This document shows positions 1-7,077 of a stretch of 14,303 nucleotides of DNA, one piece after another; position 1 is the first letter of the stretch, and every line of letters starts with the position of its first letter. The translations under genes were made by a program, and so were the position numbers. Under the pieces are notes generated by a model that was not told where the DNA came from, searched no databases, and saw nothing but the letters and a program-made list of their open reading frames with translations. Source of the DNA: Thermoleophilia bacterium (GTDB taxonomy: Bacteria; Actinomycetota; Thermoleophilia; Gaiellales; Gaiellaceae); assembly GCA_016844515.1 (NCBI GenBank), contig JAERMP010000027.1, forward strand, positions 1 to 14,303, written 5' to 3'.

Positions 1-543
1 GATCAAAACGAGGATCGCGAAGACGAGGACGACGGTCGGGTAGACCATCGCGCCCTTCACGCGGCGCTTGATCTTCATCTCCTTCTCGATCTGCACGGCA
101 ACGCGGTCGAGGACCGCGTCGAGTATTCCGGCCGCCTCGCCGGCCTCGACCATGGAGACGTAGAGGCGGTCGAAGACCTTCGGGTGCCGGGCCAGCGCCT
201 GCGAGAGCAGCATGCCGCCTTCGACGTCCGAGCGGCACTCGCGAATCACGGCCGCGAGCGCCTTGTCGTCGGTCTGCTCCTCGAGGATGACGAGCGACTG
301 GACGACGGACAGACCAGCGTCGATCATCGTCGCAAACTGCCGTGAAAAGACCTGGAGCGAACGGGGCTTGACCTTCTTGCGCCGCTTCTCGGTGGAGCCC
401 GTGGCACCGAGCTCCGAGAGCGCCACCGGCCGCAGGCCCTTCTGGCGCAGGAGCTCGCGCGCGGAGCCCAGGTCGGGCGCCGCGATCTGGCCTGCAGACT
501 CGGCTCCGAGCGCGTTGATAGCGCTGTAGGCAAACGCGGCCAT
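1..543 (-). CDS. pilC: Type IV pilus inner-membrane platform protein PilC (partial, N-terminal 181 residues)
   Basis: This is the N-terminal part of the T4P/type II secretion platform protein (GspF/PilC family), the polytopic membrane protein that the PilB and PilT motors are thought to turn. The ATG at 543-541 opens a frame that runs off the left edge. Residues 1-60 are the usual N-terminal region followed by a basic linker (KRRKKVKP). The first T2SSF domain starts near residue 66 (FSRQFATMIDAGL), continues through a VEAGEAAG motif near 132, and reaches the first membrane segment at about 167-181. The family is usually about 400 residues, so more than half lies outside the window. The gene is separated from the PilV-like gene by 142 bases holding a repeat element and a sigma-28-like promoter, so it is probably a separate transcription unit. 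There is no clear Shine-Dalgarno sequence; the ATG is 10 bases after the putative -10 element, so the leader would be very short. Confidence 0.95.
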   Translation of the reverse strand, partial: MAAFAYSAINALGAESAGQIAAPDLGSARELLRQKGLRPVALSELGATGSTEKRRKKVKPRSLQVFSRQFATMIDAGLSVVQSLVILEEQTDDKALAAVIRECRSDVEGGMLLSQALARHPKVFDRLYVSMVEAGEAAGILDAVLDRVAVQIEKEMKIKRRVKGAMVYPTVVLVFAILVLI

Positions 544-553
544 ACGCTTTGGC

Positions 554-580
554 TATCGGCAGTGCCGCTGGAGAACTTGA
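554..580 (-). promoter_or_regulatory. Sigma-28-like promoter of pilC
   Basis: Read on the minus strand, TCAAG (580-576), a 15-base spacer and GCCGATA (560-554) end 10 bases before the pilC ATG. The arrangement fits the FliA/SigD/WhiG consensus (TAAA, 15-16 bases, GCCGATAA). It is identical in both boxes and spacing to the elements before pilT and pilB in this window. Transcription would begin only a few bases before the start codon. Confidence 0.7.
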
Positions 581-593
581 TCCAAAGAGGATG

Positions 594-678
594 TGAAACA
601 GGAGCGTCGCGGCCGCGAAGCGGCCGCCTTTAGGGATCTTCGCGCGACCGGAATCCGCGCTAGCGGGTTCCGGTCTTG
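594..678 (-). repeat. Double-hairpin intergenic repeat, copy 1
   Basis: An approximately 85-base element lies between the PilV-like gene and pilC. It has two hairpins: arms 646-658 and 663-675 around a 4-base loop (13-bp arms with one mismatch), and the perfect 8-bp stem 609-616/620-627 with loop GAA. The reverse complement of this stretch is nearly the same as 13815-13900, differing at only a handful of positions, mostly in the hairpin arms and at the far end. It may also act as a transcription terminator for the upstream pilus operon, but it lacks a clear T-run. Confidence 0.75.
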
Positions 679-685
679 CGCCAGC

Positions 686-1177
686 CTAGAACTCGGCGCC
701 GGCCGTCGAGACGACCCGCGCGAGCACGGTCGGCGACCCGGGTTTGCGCACGACGACCGTCACCTGCTTCACGGGGGCACCGCCTGTCGGCGTCGTCCAG
801 ACGATGTAGGTGTCGACGCGGTACGAACGACTGTCGGGGCCGGTGACGGTCTGCGAGGGAGTGCACGCAGCATCGAGCGGGCTGCACGTCTGGCTCACCT
901 GAGACGCCGAGTACGCGCTGTCCGTCTGGTATGTCGAGTCGGTCGCGGCCAGCGAGGTCGTGTCGAGGTAGATCGCCGCGAACGCGCGCGCGCGGTAGCG
1001 CTCGATCTGCTGGTCTGCGACAGCCGAGGCCGTGGAGGACTCCGCCGAGCGCCGGAGCGTAATCATTCCGGAGTTGAGAGCCAGGAGAATCGCAAGCAGA
1101 CCGATGTTGATCACCACGATCGCCGCGAGCATCTCGATCAGCGCGAATCCCTGTTGGTCGCGGAGGCGCGAGGTCAT
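686..1177 (-). CDS. PilV-like minor pilin (type IV prepilin)
   Basis: A 163-residue protein with a class III prepilin signal: a short basic leader (MTSRLRDQQG), cleavage by PilD expected after Gly10, mature N-terminus FALIE with the conserved Glu at mature position 5 (residue 15), then a hydrophobic helix to about residue 35. The globular part contains a close cysteine pair (SQTCSPLDAACTP) that could form a disulfide loop. It is the last gene of the pilT-pilM-pilN-pilO-pilP-like run, starting 3 bases after the upstream TAA. Size and the ALIEMLAAIVVINIGLLAI-type helix fit PilV/GspI-class minor pilins, which join priming or tip complexes. The prepilin assignment is firm, the PilV class is inferred. 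The Shine-Dalgarno sequence is weak, so expression probably relies on the upstream gene. Confidence 0.85.
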   Translation of the reverse strand: MTSRLRDQQGFALIEMLAAIVVINIGLLAILLALNSGMITLRRSAESSTASAVADQQIERYRARAFAAIYLDTTSLAATDSTYQTDSAYSASQVSQTCSPLDAACTPSQTVTGPDSRSYRVDTYIVWTTPTGGAPVKQVTVVVRKPGSPTVLARVVSTAGAEF

Positions 1178-1180
1178 GGT

Positions 1181-1864
1181 TTAAGGCTTGGGCTTCGCGG
1201 GTTCGGCATCGTTACCGCTGCCGACTGCGACGAGGACGATGCGATAGCGGGCGCCTGTCGTCGTGTTGACCAGCGTGAGCGGCTTGCCGACCTTGAGCTT
1301 CGTCGTCTTCGCGCCGCTGGCATAGGCGCCGCCGGCGACCCCAATTACGGCGGTCTTGGCGTCCGGCTGCTCCGCGACCAGTACGAAGACAGGATCGGAG
1401 GCCGGGAAGGCGGCCCCGGGCTCGAGCGCCTGACGTGCGCCGTTCACGGAGATGATCGTCACCGCGGCAGCAGTGGTCCCGACCGTGAAGCCCTTCGTAG
1501 TGGTCTTCGCCGCGTCCGCCTTGGTACCGCCGCCTGCATCTGCGTCCCCGAACGGGCTATCGGTGACGACCTGCTGGACGAAAGGATCCTTCGCCGCGAA
1601 CACGGAGAACGAGGTCAGCTTCCCGGGGGTCACGCCGAGTCGCCGATCGGTGTCGACAAGCGCGACAGCGGCCACGCTTCGGGGCGCAGGGGTCGTCGGA
1701 TCGCTCGCGAACGTCGACTCCTCCGCGGGAGCCGCGGTCGGAGATTCGGAGCCCCCGAGCAGGCGGGGCAACTGAAAGGCGAGCATGGCGAGCAAGAGGA
1801 TCCCGCCGACCACGACGAAGATCTTCTGCTTGCGCTCACGTGCTGCTCGCTCGGTGGAGGCCAT
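1181..1864 (-). CDS. PilP-like bitopic membrane protein of the pilus alignment complex
   Basis: A 227-residue protein with a short charged N-terminus, one membrane segment at about residues 14-36, a low-complexity Pro/Ala/Thr linker, and a DPF motif (AKDPFVQQ, 93-95) followed by a small beta-rich C-terminal domain. Position directly after pilO, a single membrane anchor and the DPF motif recall PilP/GspC-type proteins, which in diderms link PilN-PilO to the secretin. No secretin is visible here, so the partner would differ. There is no lipobox cysteine, unlike Gram-negative PilP. The ATG overlaps the pilO stop by one base (TGATG), indicating translational coupling. The membrane topology is clear; the PilP relationship is inference from position and the DPF motif. 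Confidence 0.75.
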   Translation of the reverse strand: MASTERAARERKQKIFVVVGGILLLAMLAFQLPRLLGGSESPTAAPAEESTFASDPTTPAPRSVAAVALVDTDRRLGVTPGKLTSFSVFAAKDPFVQQVVTDSPFGDADAGGGTKADAAKTTTKGFTVGTTAAAVTIISVNGARQALEPGAAFPASDPVFVLVAEQPDAKTAVIGVAGGAYASGAKTTKLKVGKPLTLVNTTTGARYRIVLVAVGSGNDAEPAKPKP

Positions 1865-2517
1865 CAGGGAGTCGCTCCCTGAGCGGTGGCGCCAGCCGTC
1901 TCATCGCTCGGAGTGACGGGGGCGCTCGGCGGCACGATAGGCGCGTCGTAGACGTACGCGTTGAGCGTGATCGTCCCGTCGAGCATCGGGAAGCCTCTGT
2001 TGGTTGACTCGGAGAGCTCGACGCTCTGTACCGTGAACAGACGGCCTATGGCGCGGAGCTTCCCGCGCCGAACAGTGACGAGTCGTCGCGTGTTCGCAAG
2101 GAACCGGGTGATGTCGCGGTACGACCCTCCTACAACGACCGAGACGGGGATCATGGTCGCCCCACTCGCGCCCAGGACCGGCTCCTGGGGCGTGATCGAG
2201 CCGAGAGTGACTCGGCTCGAGCGCGCAAGTCGGTCGAGCTCGAGAACGAGACCGGGCTGATCCGCGCTCGCGGGCATGGCCTTGACGAGCCGGAAGACGT
2301 CGGCGACGGTGACACCGCCGCGCTGCGGCCGGTTGGAGGTGGCCTGTGCGCCAGCCAGCCGGATCTCGGCGGCCGCGACGTCGGCACCCAGGCTCGTCAC
2401 CTCGGAGCGCTTCGGCGCGACGACGAGGAACCACACGACAAGCGAGTACAGAAACACGGCACCCACCCCGAGTGCGATGAGCGCGCGAGGAGAGAGCGCT
2501 TCGAGCCGGGACTTCAC
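1864..2517 (-). CDS. pilO: Type IV pilus alignment protein PilO
   Basis: A 217-residue bitopic membrane protein with an N-terminal membrane helix at about residues 11-33, a coiled-coil-like stretch to about 60 and a ferredoxin-like C-terminal domain (VELDRLARSSRVTLGSI and GSYRDITRFLANTRRL are typical PilO stretches). PilO pairs with PilN to form the membrane alignment complex that connects cytoplasmic PilM to the assembly machinery. The start is a GTG at 2517-2515 that overlaps the pilN stop codon (GTGA), so the gene is coupled to pilN. The C-terminus is extended by about 25 Pro/Thr/Ala-rich residues. Confidence 0.93.
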   Translation of the reverse strand: MKSRLEALSPRALIALGVGAVFLYSLVVWFLVVAPKRSEVTSLGADVAAAEIRLAGAQATSNRPQRGGVTVADVFRLVKAMPASADQPGLVLELDRLARSSRVTLGSITPQEPVLGASGATMIPVSVVVGGSYRDITRFLANTRRLVTVRRGKLRAIGRLFTVQSVELSESTNRGFPMLDGTITLNAYVYDAPIVPPSAPVTPSDETAGATAQGATP

Positions 2518-3179
2518 GACGAGCTCCCGGTACGAAGGGCTGCGACGACCGAGAACGTCACGACGGTCTTCTGCTTCTTCGTCGTGTTCGTCTTCTCGGC
2601 GCCGCCGGTTTCATCCGCCTGCGGCTCCACGCGAGCGCTGGCTGTAAGCCGGACGTTCTCGAGCGATGGAATGACCGAGAGCCGCGCAAGAACCCGCGCG
2701 ACGGACTCGTGCGAGTACGTCACTCCCTGGATCGTGACTCCCTGCGTCGTGGTGGCTGCCGCGGGTGGAGTCCCGCCGGGAGGAGATCCCGCGGGCGTCG
2801 CGCTCACGGGCGCAGATACCGTGATCCCCGTCAGCCAAGCGTCCTCGGGCAGAACGAGCGAGAGCTCACGGAGAAGCCGATCGAACGGAATGCGGGCCGA
2901 CAGCGCGGCGGCGAGGGCCGAGACGCGATCCGTGCGCTCCTGTACGAGAACCGCCTGAGAGACAGCCGGTGTCCCTGCGTTGGGCACGAGAGCGATGGCG
3001 TCCTCGATCGAAGCAAGCTCGGCGCGCCGCTCGTTTGCAGTCCCGGACGCGGAGAACGAGAGCACGACGGCTACAGCCGTGACAGCGGCAGCGCCGCCGG
3101 CAGCGACGAGGAGCGGGGTGCGTGCCCCTTCGGACCGGGCGCTCTCGGCATCGCGCGGGAGGAGGTTGACCGCACGCAT
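2514..3179 (-). CDS. pilN: Type IV pilus assembly protein PilN
   Basis: A 221-residue protein opening with MRAVNLLP. NLLP at residues 5-8 is the short cytoplasmic motif by which PilN is known to dock into PilM. A membrane helix spans about residues 21-44, followed by a periplasmic/extracellular domain containing DRLLRELSLVLPEDAWLTGI, typical of the PilN family (Fimbrial assembly domain). A Pro/Gly/Thr-rich insertion lies around residues 128-147. The ATG overlaps the pilM stop by one base (TGATG). It forms the inner-membrane alignment complex with PilM and PilO. Confidence 0.95.
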   Translation of the reverse strand: MRAVNLLPRDAESARSEGARTPLLVAAGGAAAVTAVAVVLSFSASGTANERRAELASIEDAIALVPNAGTPAVSQAVLVQERTDRVSALAAALSARIPFDRLLRELSLVLPEDAWLTGITVSAPVSATPAGSPPGGTPPAAATTTQGVTIQGVTYSHESVARVLARLSVIPSLENVRLTASARVEPQADETGGAEKTNTTKKQKTVVTFSVVAALRTGSSS

Positions 3180-4657
3180 CAGTCCTCTATTCCAAGGCCG
3201 ATTGCGACCGCTACCGATCCGTGTTGGATGTCGTGCGTGATGTTCGGGCCGACCTTTACGCGCTTGAACGGGTCGCCGAGCCGGATCGGCACGCCGACGA
3301 GCTCGCCGACCGCCTCAGGAAGCCCATCCATGTGAGCGGTACCGCCGGTCAACACGACCTCGCCGATCCCGAGCGCGCCCGGTTGCGCCTGGTAGAAGTG
3401 GAGAGAGCCGACGAGCTCGCGCGTGAACGCAGCGAGAGCGCGCTGAACGGCGCCGCGGACCTTGGCCACCTGCTCGGACGTGAGGCCTTCGACCTCTGTC
3501 TCGTGCGCGAGCGAAAGCTGGCGCTTGATTCCTTCCACCTCGCTCGGCGCCTTGTCGAGCTCGCGGGCGATGGCGACGTTGAGCGACCACCCGCCCCAGT
3601 CGAGAACACGCGTGAACTCGCAGAGGCGGCCGGTCGAGACGGCGATCGTCGTGCGGTCGTGGCCGATGGCGACGGCGACGAGTGCGCCTTCCGTCGAATC
3701 GCGATCCGCGGGAGCTTCGAGCGAGCGCAGGAGTGCGAATGCCTCGAGATCGATGCCGACGACTTGCAGCCCCGCTCCCCGACACGCCTGGAGGTAGCGG
3801 TCGACGACCTCGCGGTAGGCGACCACGAGCAGGATCCGCTTGACGGGAGTCCCATCCTCGCGCGCTTCGTCCTCGAGCACGACGTAATCCAGAACCGCCT
3901 GGTCGAGCGGGATCGGCAGCACCTCCTCAGCGCGGAACCGGATCGCGTTGTCGAGCTGCTGCGGATCGGTGACACCTTCGATCTCGAACACGCGGACGCC
4001 GATGCGGTTGTTGGCGAGCCCGAGCCGGATGCCCCGCTTCGGGAGCTTATGGAGCTCGAAGAACCGCTTGAGCGCTTCCCCGAGCGCATCGGGATCGCGA
4101 ATCTCACCGGACACGACGAGCCCCGGCTCGAGCGGCTCGCGGAAGACTTCGACGAGCTCGGGAGCTCCGTTGTTGACGATCTCCGCGGCAGCGATCTGCG
4201 AGGCGCCGATCTTCAGCCCGACGAGCCTCTTCGTCTTTGAGTCCTTCGAGGTCTTCGTGCCGCGGCGAGCCGACGGCGTGTCACTCCGGCGCCGCCCGCC
4301 AAGCCGTCGCCGCCGCTCCGGCTCGGACGGGCCCGGGGCGATCGTTCCCGCCTCGGACGCGTCCGGCTCGGATTCGGCTTCGAGCACCACCTCGACGGCG
4401 GGGTCTTCTTCGACGGCGAAATCCTGTGCTTCGTCGACTGCGAGAGCCTCAGGCGCCGGGATCTCCTCGACGGCGCTATCCGAGTCCTCCGGCTGCACGT
4501 GCCTGAGCTCGAGTGAGTGCCCGTAGGCAGCGAGTCGGTCGAGGACGACCGCATCGACGTCCTGCTCGGACTCGGGTTCCGGCCCGGACTGGGACTCGAA
4601 CGCGCCCATCTCGTCGCGCTCCTCTTCTTCCGTTTCGTGCCGCGGGTCGTCCATCAT
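3179..4657 (-). CDS. pilM: Type IV pilus actin-like ATPase PilM with long acidic N-terminal extension
   Basis: A 492-residue protein. Residues from about 144 (KRLVGLKIGAS) to the end match the PilM family: actin-like fold with SHS2 subdomain, IRFRAEEVLPIPLDQAVLDY, and the nucleotide-binding glycine-rich stretch VVLTGGTAHMDGL near the C-terminus. PilM is cytoplasmic, binds the PilN N-terminus and relays the state of the PilB/PilT motors. The first ~110 residues are strongly acidic and low in complexity, followed by a basic Arg/Lys-rich linker (about 114-144). Ordinary PilM proteins of about 350 residues lack both. The start ATG at 4657 overlaps the pilT stop (ATGATG), with AGGGAA in the right place as a Shine-Dalgarno sequence. 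A second ATG follows immediately. Confidence 0.94.
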   Translation of the reverse strand: MMDDPRHETEEEERDEMGAFESQSGPEPESEQDVDAVVLDRLAAYGHSLELRHVQPEDSDSAVEEIPAPEALAVDEAQDFAVEEDPAVEVVLEAESEPDASEAGTIAPGPSEPERRRRLGGRRRSDTPSARRGTKTSKDSKTKRLVGLKIGASQIAAAEIVNNGAPELVEVFREPLEPGLVVSGEIRDPDALGEALKRFFELHKLPKRGIRLGLANNRIGVRVFEIEGVTDPQQLDNAIRFRAEEVLPIPLDQAVLDYVVLEDEAREDGTPVKRILLVVAYREVVDRYLQACRGAGLQVVGIDLEAFALLRSLEAPADRDSTEGALVAVAIGHDRTTIAVSTGRLCEFTRVLDWGGWSLNVAIARELDKAPSEVEGIKRQLSLAHETEVEGLTSEQVAKVRGAVQRALAAFTRELVGSLHFYQAQPGALGIGEVVLTGGTAHMDGLPEAVGELVGVPIRLGDPFKRVKVGPNITHDIQHGSVAVAIGLGIED

Positions 4658-5802
4658 CCGTTCCCTGCGATCCGAAGGCTCGATGCGGGTGCGTCCGGCT
4701 CGGGCGTGGAGAAAGAGACCGAGACTCCGCTGCGCTCGAGCATGCCGATGAGCTGCTCTTTGCGGCTCGAGACGGCGAGTGCGGCATCCGGAGTCACGAT
4801 GTGCTTCCGGATGAGCTCGGCGAGGCCGTGCTCCATCGTCTGCATCCCACGCTGCGTGCTGGTCTGCATGACCGAGTAGATCTGCTCGACCTTGCCCTGG
4901 CGAATAAGGTTCCGGACCGCGTCGTCCGGGAAGAGGATCTCGAGGCAGGCCACGCGGCCGAGGCCGTCGGACGTGGGCAGAAGTGTCTGCGTGACGATCC
5001 CCTGCAGCGTGTTCGCGAGCTGCATGCGCACCTGCTCCTGCTGAGCCGGTGGAAAGACGTCGATGACGCGGTCGATCGTGCTCGGCGCGCTCTGTGTGTG
5101 CAGCGTGGCGAGGACGAGGTGCCCCGTCTCGGCCGCGGTCAGCGCCGTTGAAATCGTCTCCAGGTCGCGCATCTCGCCGAGGAGGATCACGTCCGGGTCC
5201 TGGCGCAATGCCGCTCGAAGCCCTTCGGCGAACGTGGGTGCATCGGTGCCGATCTCACGCTGAGTGACGACGCAGCGCTTGTGCCGGTGCACGAACTCGA
5301 TGGGGTCCTCGATCGTGAGGATGTGGTGCGGCTTGGCGCGATTGACCTCGTCGACCATCGAGGCCAACGTCGTGGACTTACCCGAGCCGGTCGGCCCGGT
5401 GACAAGGACGAGGCCCCGCGGCTTCATGGCGAGCTCACGAAGCGACGGCGGCAAGCCCAGCTCCTCGAGGGTGCGAAGCTCTTCCGGGATGTGCCTGAAC
5501 GCCGCTGCAATCGAGCCGCGCTGGAAGTGCACGTTGACGCGGAACCGCGCGAGGCCCGGAACGCCGTGCGAGAAATCGAGTTGGCGATTCACCTCGAGCA
5601 ACTTCTGCTGCTCCGTCGACAGGATGCGGTAGAGCAGCTCGCGCGTCCCATCCGGCTTCAGCTTTTCGGCATCCGCAAGCGGTGTTAGGTCTCCGTGCAC
5701 GCGAATCGTGGGAGGAGCTCCCGGCACGAGGTGCAGATCCGAAGCACTCGCCTCCACGGCGCGTGCGAGGAGGTCATCTATCGAGGTCGGGGCAGCGTCC
5801 AT
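4654..5802 (-). CDS. pilT: Type IV pilus retraction ATPase PilT
   Basis: A 382-residue hexameric motor ATPase that disassembles pili. It shows Walker A GPTGSGKST (136-144), Asp box ILTIEDPIEF (161-170), Walker B DPDVILLGE (202-210), His box TGHLVLATLHT (226-236) and the PilT signature AVRNLIRQGK (295-304) followed by GMQTM. This makes it a bona fide PilT rather than PilU or PilB. The frame is open to 5925, but the ATG at 5802 (MDAAPTSIDDLL) is preferred: it aligns with the N-terminus of the second PilT at 13315 (MDLTAVL) and lies 12 bases after the promoter -10 box. An ATG at 5808 is the alternative. It heads the pilT-pilM-pilN-pilO-pilP-like-pilV-like run and is transcribed divergently from pilA. 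Confidence 0.95.
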   Translation of the reverse strand: MDAAPTSIDDLLARAVEASASDLHLVPGAPPTIRVHGDLTPLADAEKLKPDGTRELLYRILSTEQQKLLEVNRQLDFSHGVPGLARFRVNVHFQRGSIAAAFRHIPEELRTLEELGLPPSLRELAMKPRGLVLVTGPTGSGKSTTLASMVDEVNRAKPHHILTIEDPIEFVHRHKRCVVTQREIGTDAPTFAEGLRAALRQDPDVILLGEMRDLETISTALTAAETGHLVLATLHTQSAPSTIDRVIDVFPPAQQEQVRMQLANTLQGIVTQTLLPTSDGLGRVACLEILFPDDAVRNLIRQGKVEQIYSVMQTSTQRGMQTMEHGLAELIRKHIVTPDAALAVSSRKEQLIGMLERSGVSVSFSTPEPDAPASSLRIAGNG

Positions 5803-5814
5803 GGGCATTGGCCG

Positions 5815-5841
5815 TATCGGCAGTGCCTGCCACCGCCTTGA
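5815..5841 (-). promoter_or_regulatory. Sigma-28-like promoter of the pilT-pilMNO operon
   Basis: On the minus strand, TCAAG (5841-5837), a 15-base spacer and GCCGATA (5821-5815) match the pilC and pilB elements in both boxes and spacing. The -10 box and the six bases before it (GGCACTGCCGATA) are identical to those at pilC. The -10 ends 12 bases before the chosen ATG at 5802, so a transcript would have a leader of only about 5 bases. Confidence 0.7.
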
Positions 5842-5999
5842 GCAGCCCTCCACGCGCGGCTCGGCCGTCACGGCTCCCCCGCAACTCACCCACGAATCAC
5901 CCAATTTGGGGTGGGCGATCCCCAACTGGCCGCCGATGTTTCGACTGCATCCGCCCCACCACCCCCTTCAACTGCGGACTGCGGAAGGAGAAGCGGCAA
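5842..5999 (+). promoter_or_regulatory. pilA upstream region with a hairpin or operator-like inverted repeat
   Basis: This is the pilT/pilA divergent region. It contains an inverted repeat TTGGGG (5906-5911) / CCCCAA (5920-5925) around an 8-base loop, which can be extended outward by CCA (5901-5903) / TGG (5927-5929) across a small internal loop. A lone GCCGATG occurs at 5932-5938, but no TCAAG/TAAAG box lies 15 bases before it, so it is a poor sigma-28 candidate. No convincing -35/-10 pair for pilA was found. The pilA ribosome-binding site GGAAGGAG ends 9 bases before the ATG. Confidence 0.4.
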
Positions 6000-6404
6000 A
6001 TGTTCAAGCGGATTCGGTCCCGCCTCGACGGAAACAGCGAGCAGGGCTTCACCCTGATCGAGCTTCTCGTCGTGATCATCATCATCGGCATCCTGCTCGC
6101 CATCGCCGTCCCCTCGTATCTCGGGTTCCGCGATCGTGCGGCGAATAACGCGGCGAAGGCGAATCTCCGCGCTGCACTGCCAGCGGCAGAGGCGTACTTC
6201 GCGGACACGACGACCGGCACGTACGTCGGGATGACGCCGGCCGCCCTCAAGCTCATCGACTCGGGCGTCTCAGACACGCTGACCGTCGCCTCGGTGACGG
6301 CAACCACCTACTGCCTCACGGACATCGTGAGCGGCAAGACGTGGAGTGTCGCGGGCCCCGGTGCCGCGAGCGCGGACTTCAAGCCCAACGCCACCTGCGC
6401 GTAG
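6000..6404 (+). CDS. pilA: Major type IV pilin PilA
   Basis: A 134-residue prepilin with a 16-residue basic leader (MFKRIRSRLDGNSEQG), PilD cleavage site G16|F17, mature FTLIE with Glu at mature position 5, and a hydrophobic helix with the typical AIAVPSYLGFRDRA stretch. Two cysteines, C105 and C133, sit where the C-terminal disulfide loop (D-region) of type IV pilins forms. It is the only canonical small prepilin with its own strong Shine-Dalgarno sequence (GGAAGGAG) and its own terminator, which suggests it is the abundant subunit. It is transcribed divergently from pilT and is not part of the minus-strand operons. The start is supported by the ribosome-binding site and leader length; the longer open frame upstream has no prepilin character. 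Confidence 0.95.
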   Translation: MFKRIRSRLDGNSEQGFTLIELLVVIIIIGILLAIAVPSYLGFRDRAANNAAKANLRAALPAAEAYFADTTTGTYVGMTPAALKLIDSGVSDTLTVASVTATTYCLTDIVSGKTWSVAGPGAASADFKPNATCA

Positions 6405-6425
6405 TCCGGTTCGAATCTGAACGAC

Positions 6426-6458
6426 GAAGAGGCGCGGGAGACCGCGCCTCTTCTCTTT
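6426..6458 (+). terminator. Rho-independent terminator of pilA
   Basis: A perfect 12-bp GC-rich stem (6426-6437 / 6442-6453) closed by a GAGA tetraloop and followed by TCTTT. It begins 21 bases after the pilA stop. This strong hairpin isolates pilA from the downstream plus-strand genes. Confidence 0.85.
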
Positions 6459-6460
6459 GG

Positions 6461-6496
6461 GGGGTCTGGCCCCACACCCCCCAGGGGTCAGACCCC
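6461..6496. repeat. Pair of GGGGTC(A/T)GACCCC-type palindromes, left array
   Basis: GGGGTCTGGCCCC (6461-6473, one base off the consensus) and GGGGTCAGACCCC (6484-6496) are separated by 10 bases. The same 13-mer, near-palindromic around a single centre base, recurs at 7346-7370 and 7426-7450, so the two plus-strand genes in between are bracketed by it. Confidence 0.8.
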
Positions 6497-6514
6497 ACTC
6501 GTTCTCGGTTCCCC

Positions 6515-6541
6515 TTCAGACGCTCCGGGCCAATGCCGATA
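6515..6541 (+). promoter_or_regulatory. Weak sigma-28-like promoter before the thioredoxin-like gene
   Basis: GCCGATA (6535-6541) is a perfect -10 box for the pilus promoter family of this window and is preceded, as in the others, by a T. The -35 position 15 bases upstream reads TTCAG (6515-6519), only a partial match to TCAAG. The box ends 14 bases before the ATG at 6556. Confidence 0.45.
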
Positions 6542-6555
6542 TGGGAATCGTGAGC

Positions 6556-7077
6556 ATGACCCTCACCCCACCGATTCGTGTCGCCGCCCTCGTCGGGGCG
6601 CTCGTCGCTACGGGTCTCGTTGCCTTCGTCTTCCTCATCGGCCGCGGCACCTCGGACACAGACGCTTCAGCGCCGACGAATCCCGCGGCGAAGCCCTCGA
6701 CGCAAACGACGCCTACGAAGGCGTCTCGAACGCGAGCAGCCGTGCCTCGGGTCGTGGTGACGAAGAGCGGCTTCCCGGCTCCCATCGACCGCGCGCTTCG
6801 GCGTCGCGGCGTCGCGATCGTCGCCGTGTACATGCCCCGCGCGGCCGTCGACGCGGCTGTGCGCACGGAAGCTCGAGCCGCAGCGGTGAAGTCGCGAGCG
6901 GGCTACGTTGCGATCAGCGCGCTCAACGAGCGTCTCGTGCGCTCGTTGGTCGCCAAGACAGGCGTTCTCCCGGCCCCGGCCGTCCTCATCGTCAAGCGCC
7001 CCGGAGTCGTCATGGCGACGCTCAGCGTGGCCGATCGGGACACGATCGCTCAGGCCGTCGCCCAGGCGCGGCGATGA
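6556..7077 (+). CDS. Membrane-anchored protein with thioredoxin-like fold, no CXXC
   Basis: A 173-residue protein with one N-terminal membrane segment (about residues 7-28), a Thr/Ala/Pro/Lys-rich linker and a C-terminal domain of about 100 residues. The pattern there (beta strand VAIVAVYMP, helix, beta strand AGYVAISA, then a TGVLPAPAVLIV strand with the cis-Pro-like APAV) resembles a thioredoxin fold. There is no cysteine in the domain, so it cannot be a dithiol oxidoreductase; a structural or binding role is more likely. The start at 6556 is chosen because the sigma-28-like -10 box covers 6535-6541, which would exclude the ATG at 6541; that ATG remains an alternative. It is followed by a 4-base ATGA overlap with the next gene. 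Location between pilA and pilB suggests a pilus-related role, but the function is unknown and the fold is inferred by eye. Confidence 0.75.
   Translation: MTLTPPIRVAALVGALVATGLVAFVFLIGRGTSDTDASAPTNPAAKPSTQTTPTKASRTRAAVPRVVVTKSGFPAPIDRALRRRGVAIVAVYMPRAAVDAAVRTEARAAAVKSRAGYVAISALNERLVRSLVAKTGVLPAPAVLIVKRPGVVMATLSVADRDTIAQAVAQARR

Noticed and set aside
593..1882. 429-residue plus-strand open frame
   Set aside because: It is a shadow of the PilV-like and PilP-like genes on the other strand, rich in Arg/Asp/Gly as expected for antisense reading of GC-rich genes, with no domain pattern.
3221..4240. 339-residue plus-strand open frame
   Set aside because: It is antisense to pilM and has the same artefactual acidic/Arg-rich composition.
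5932..5938. GCCGATG upstream of pilA as a sigma-28 -10 box
   Set aside because: No TCAAG or TAAAG box lies near 15 bases upstream, and it is about 60 bases from the ATG, unlike the other cases.
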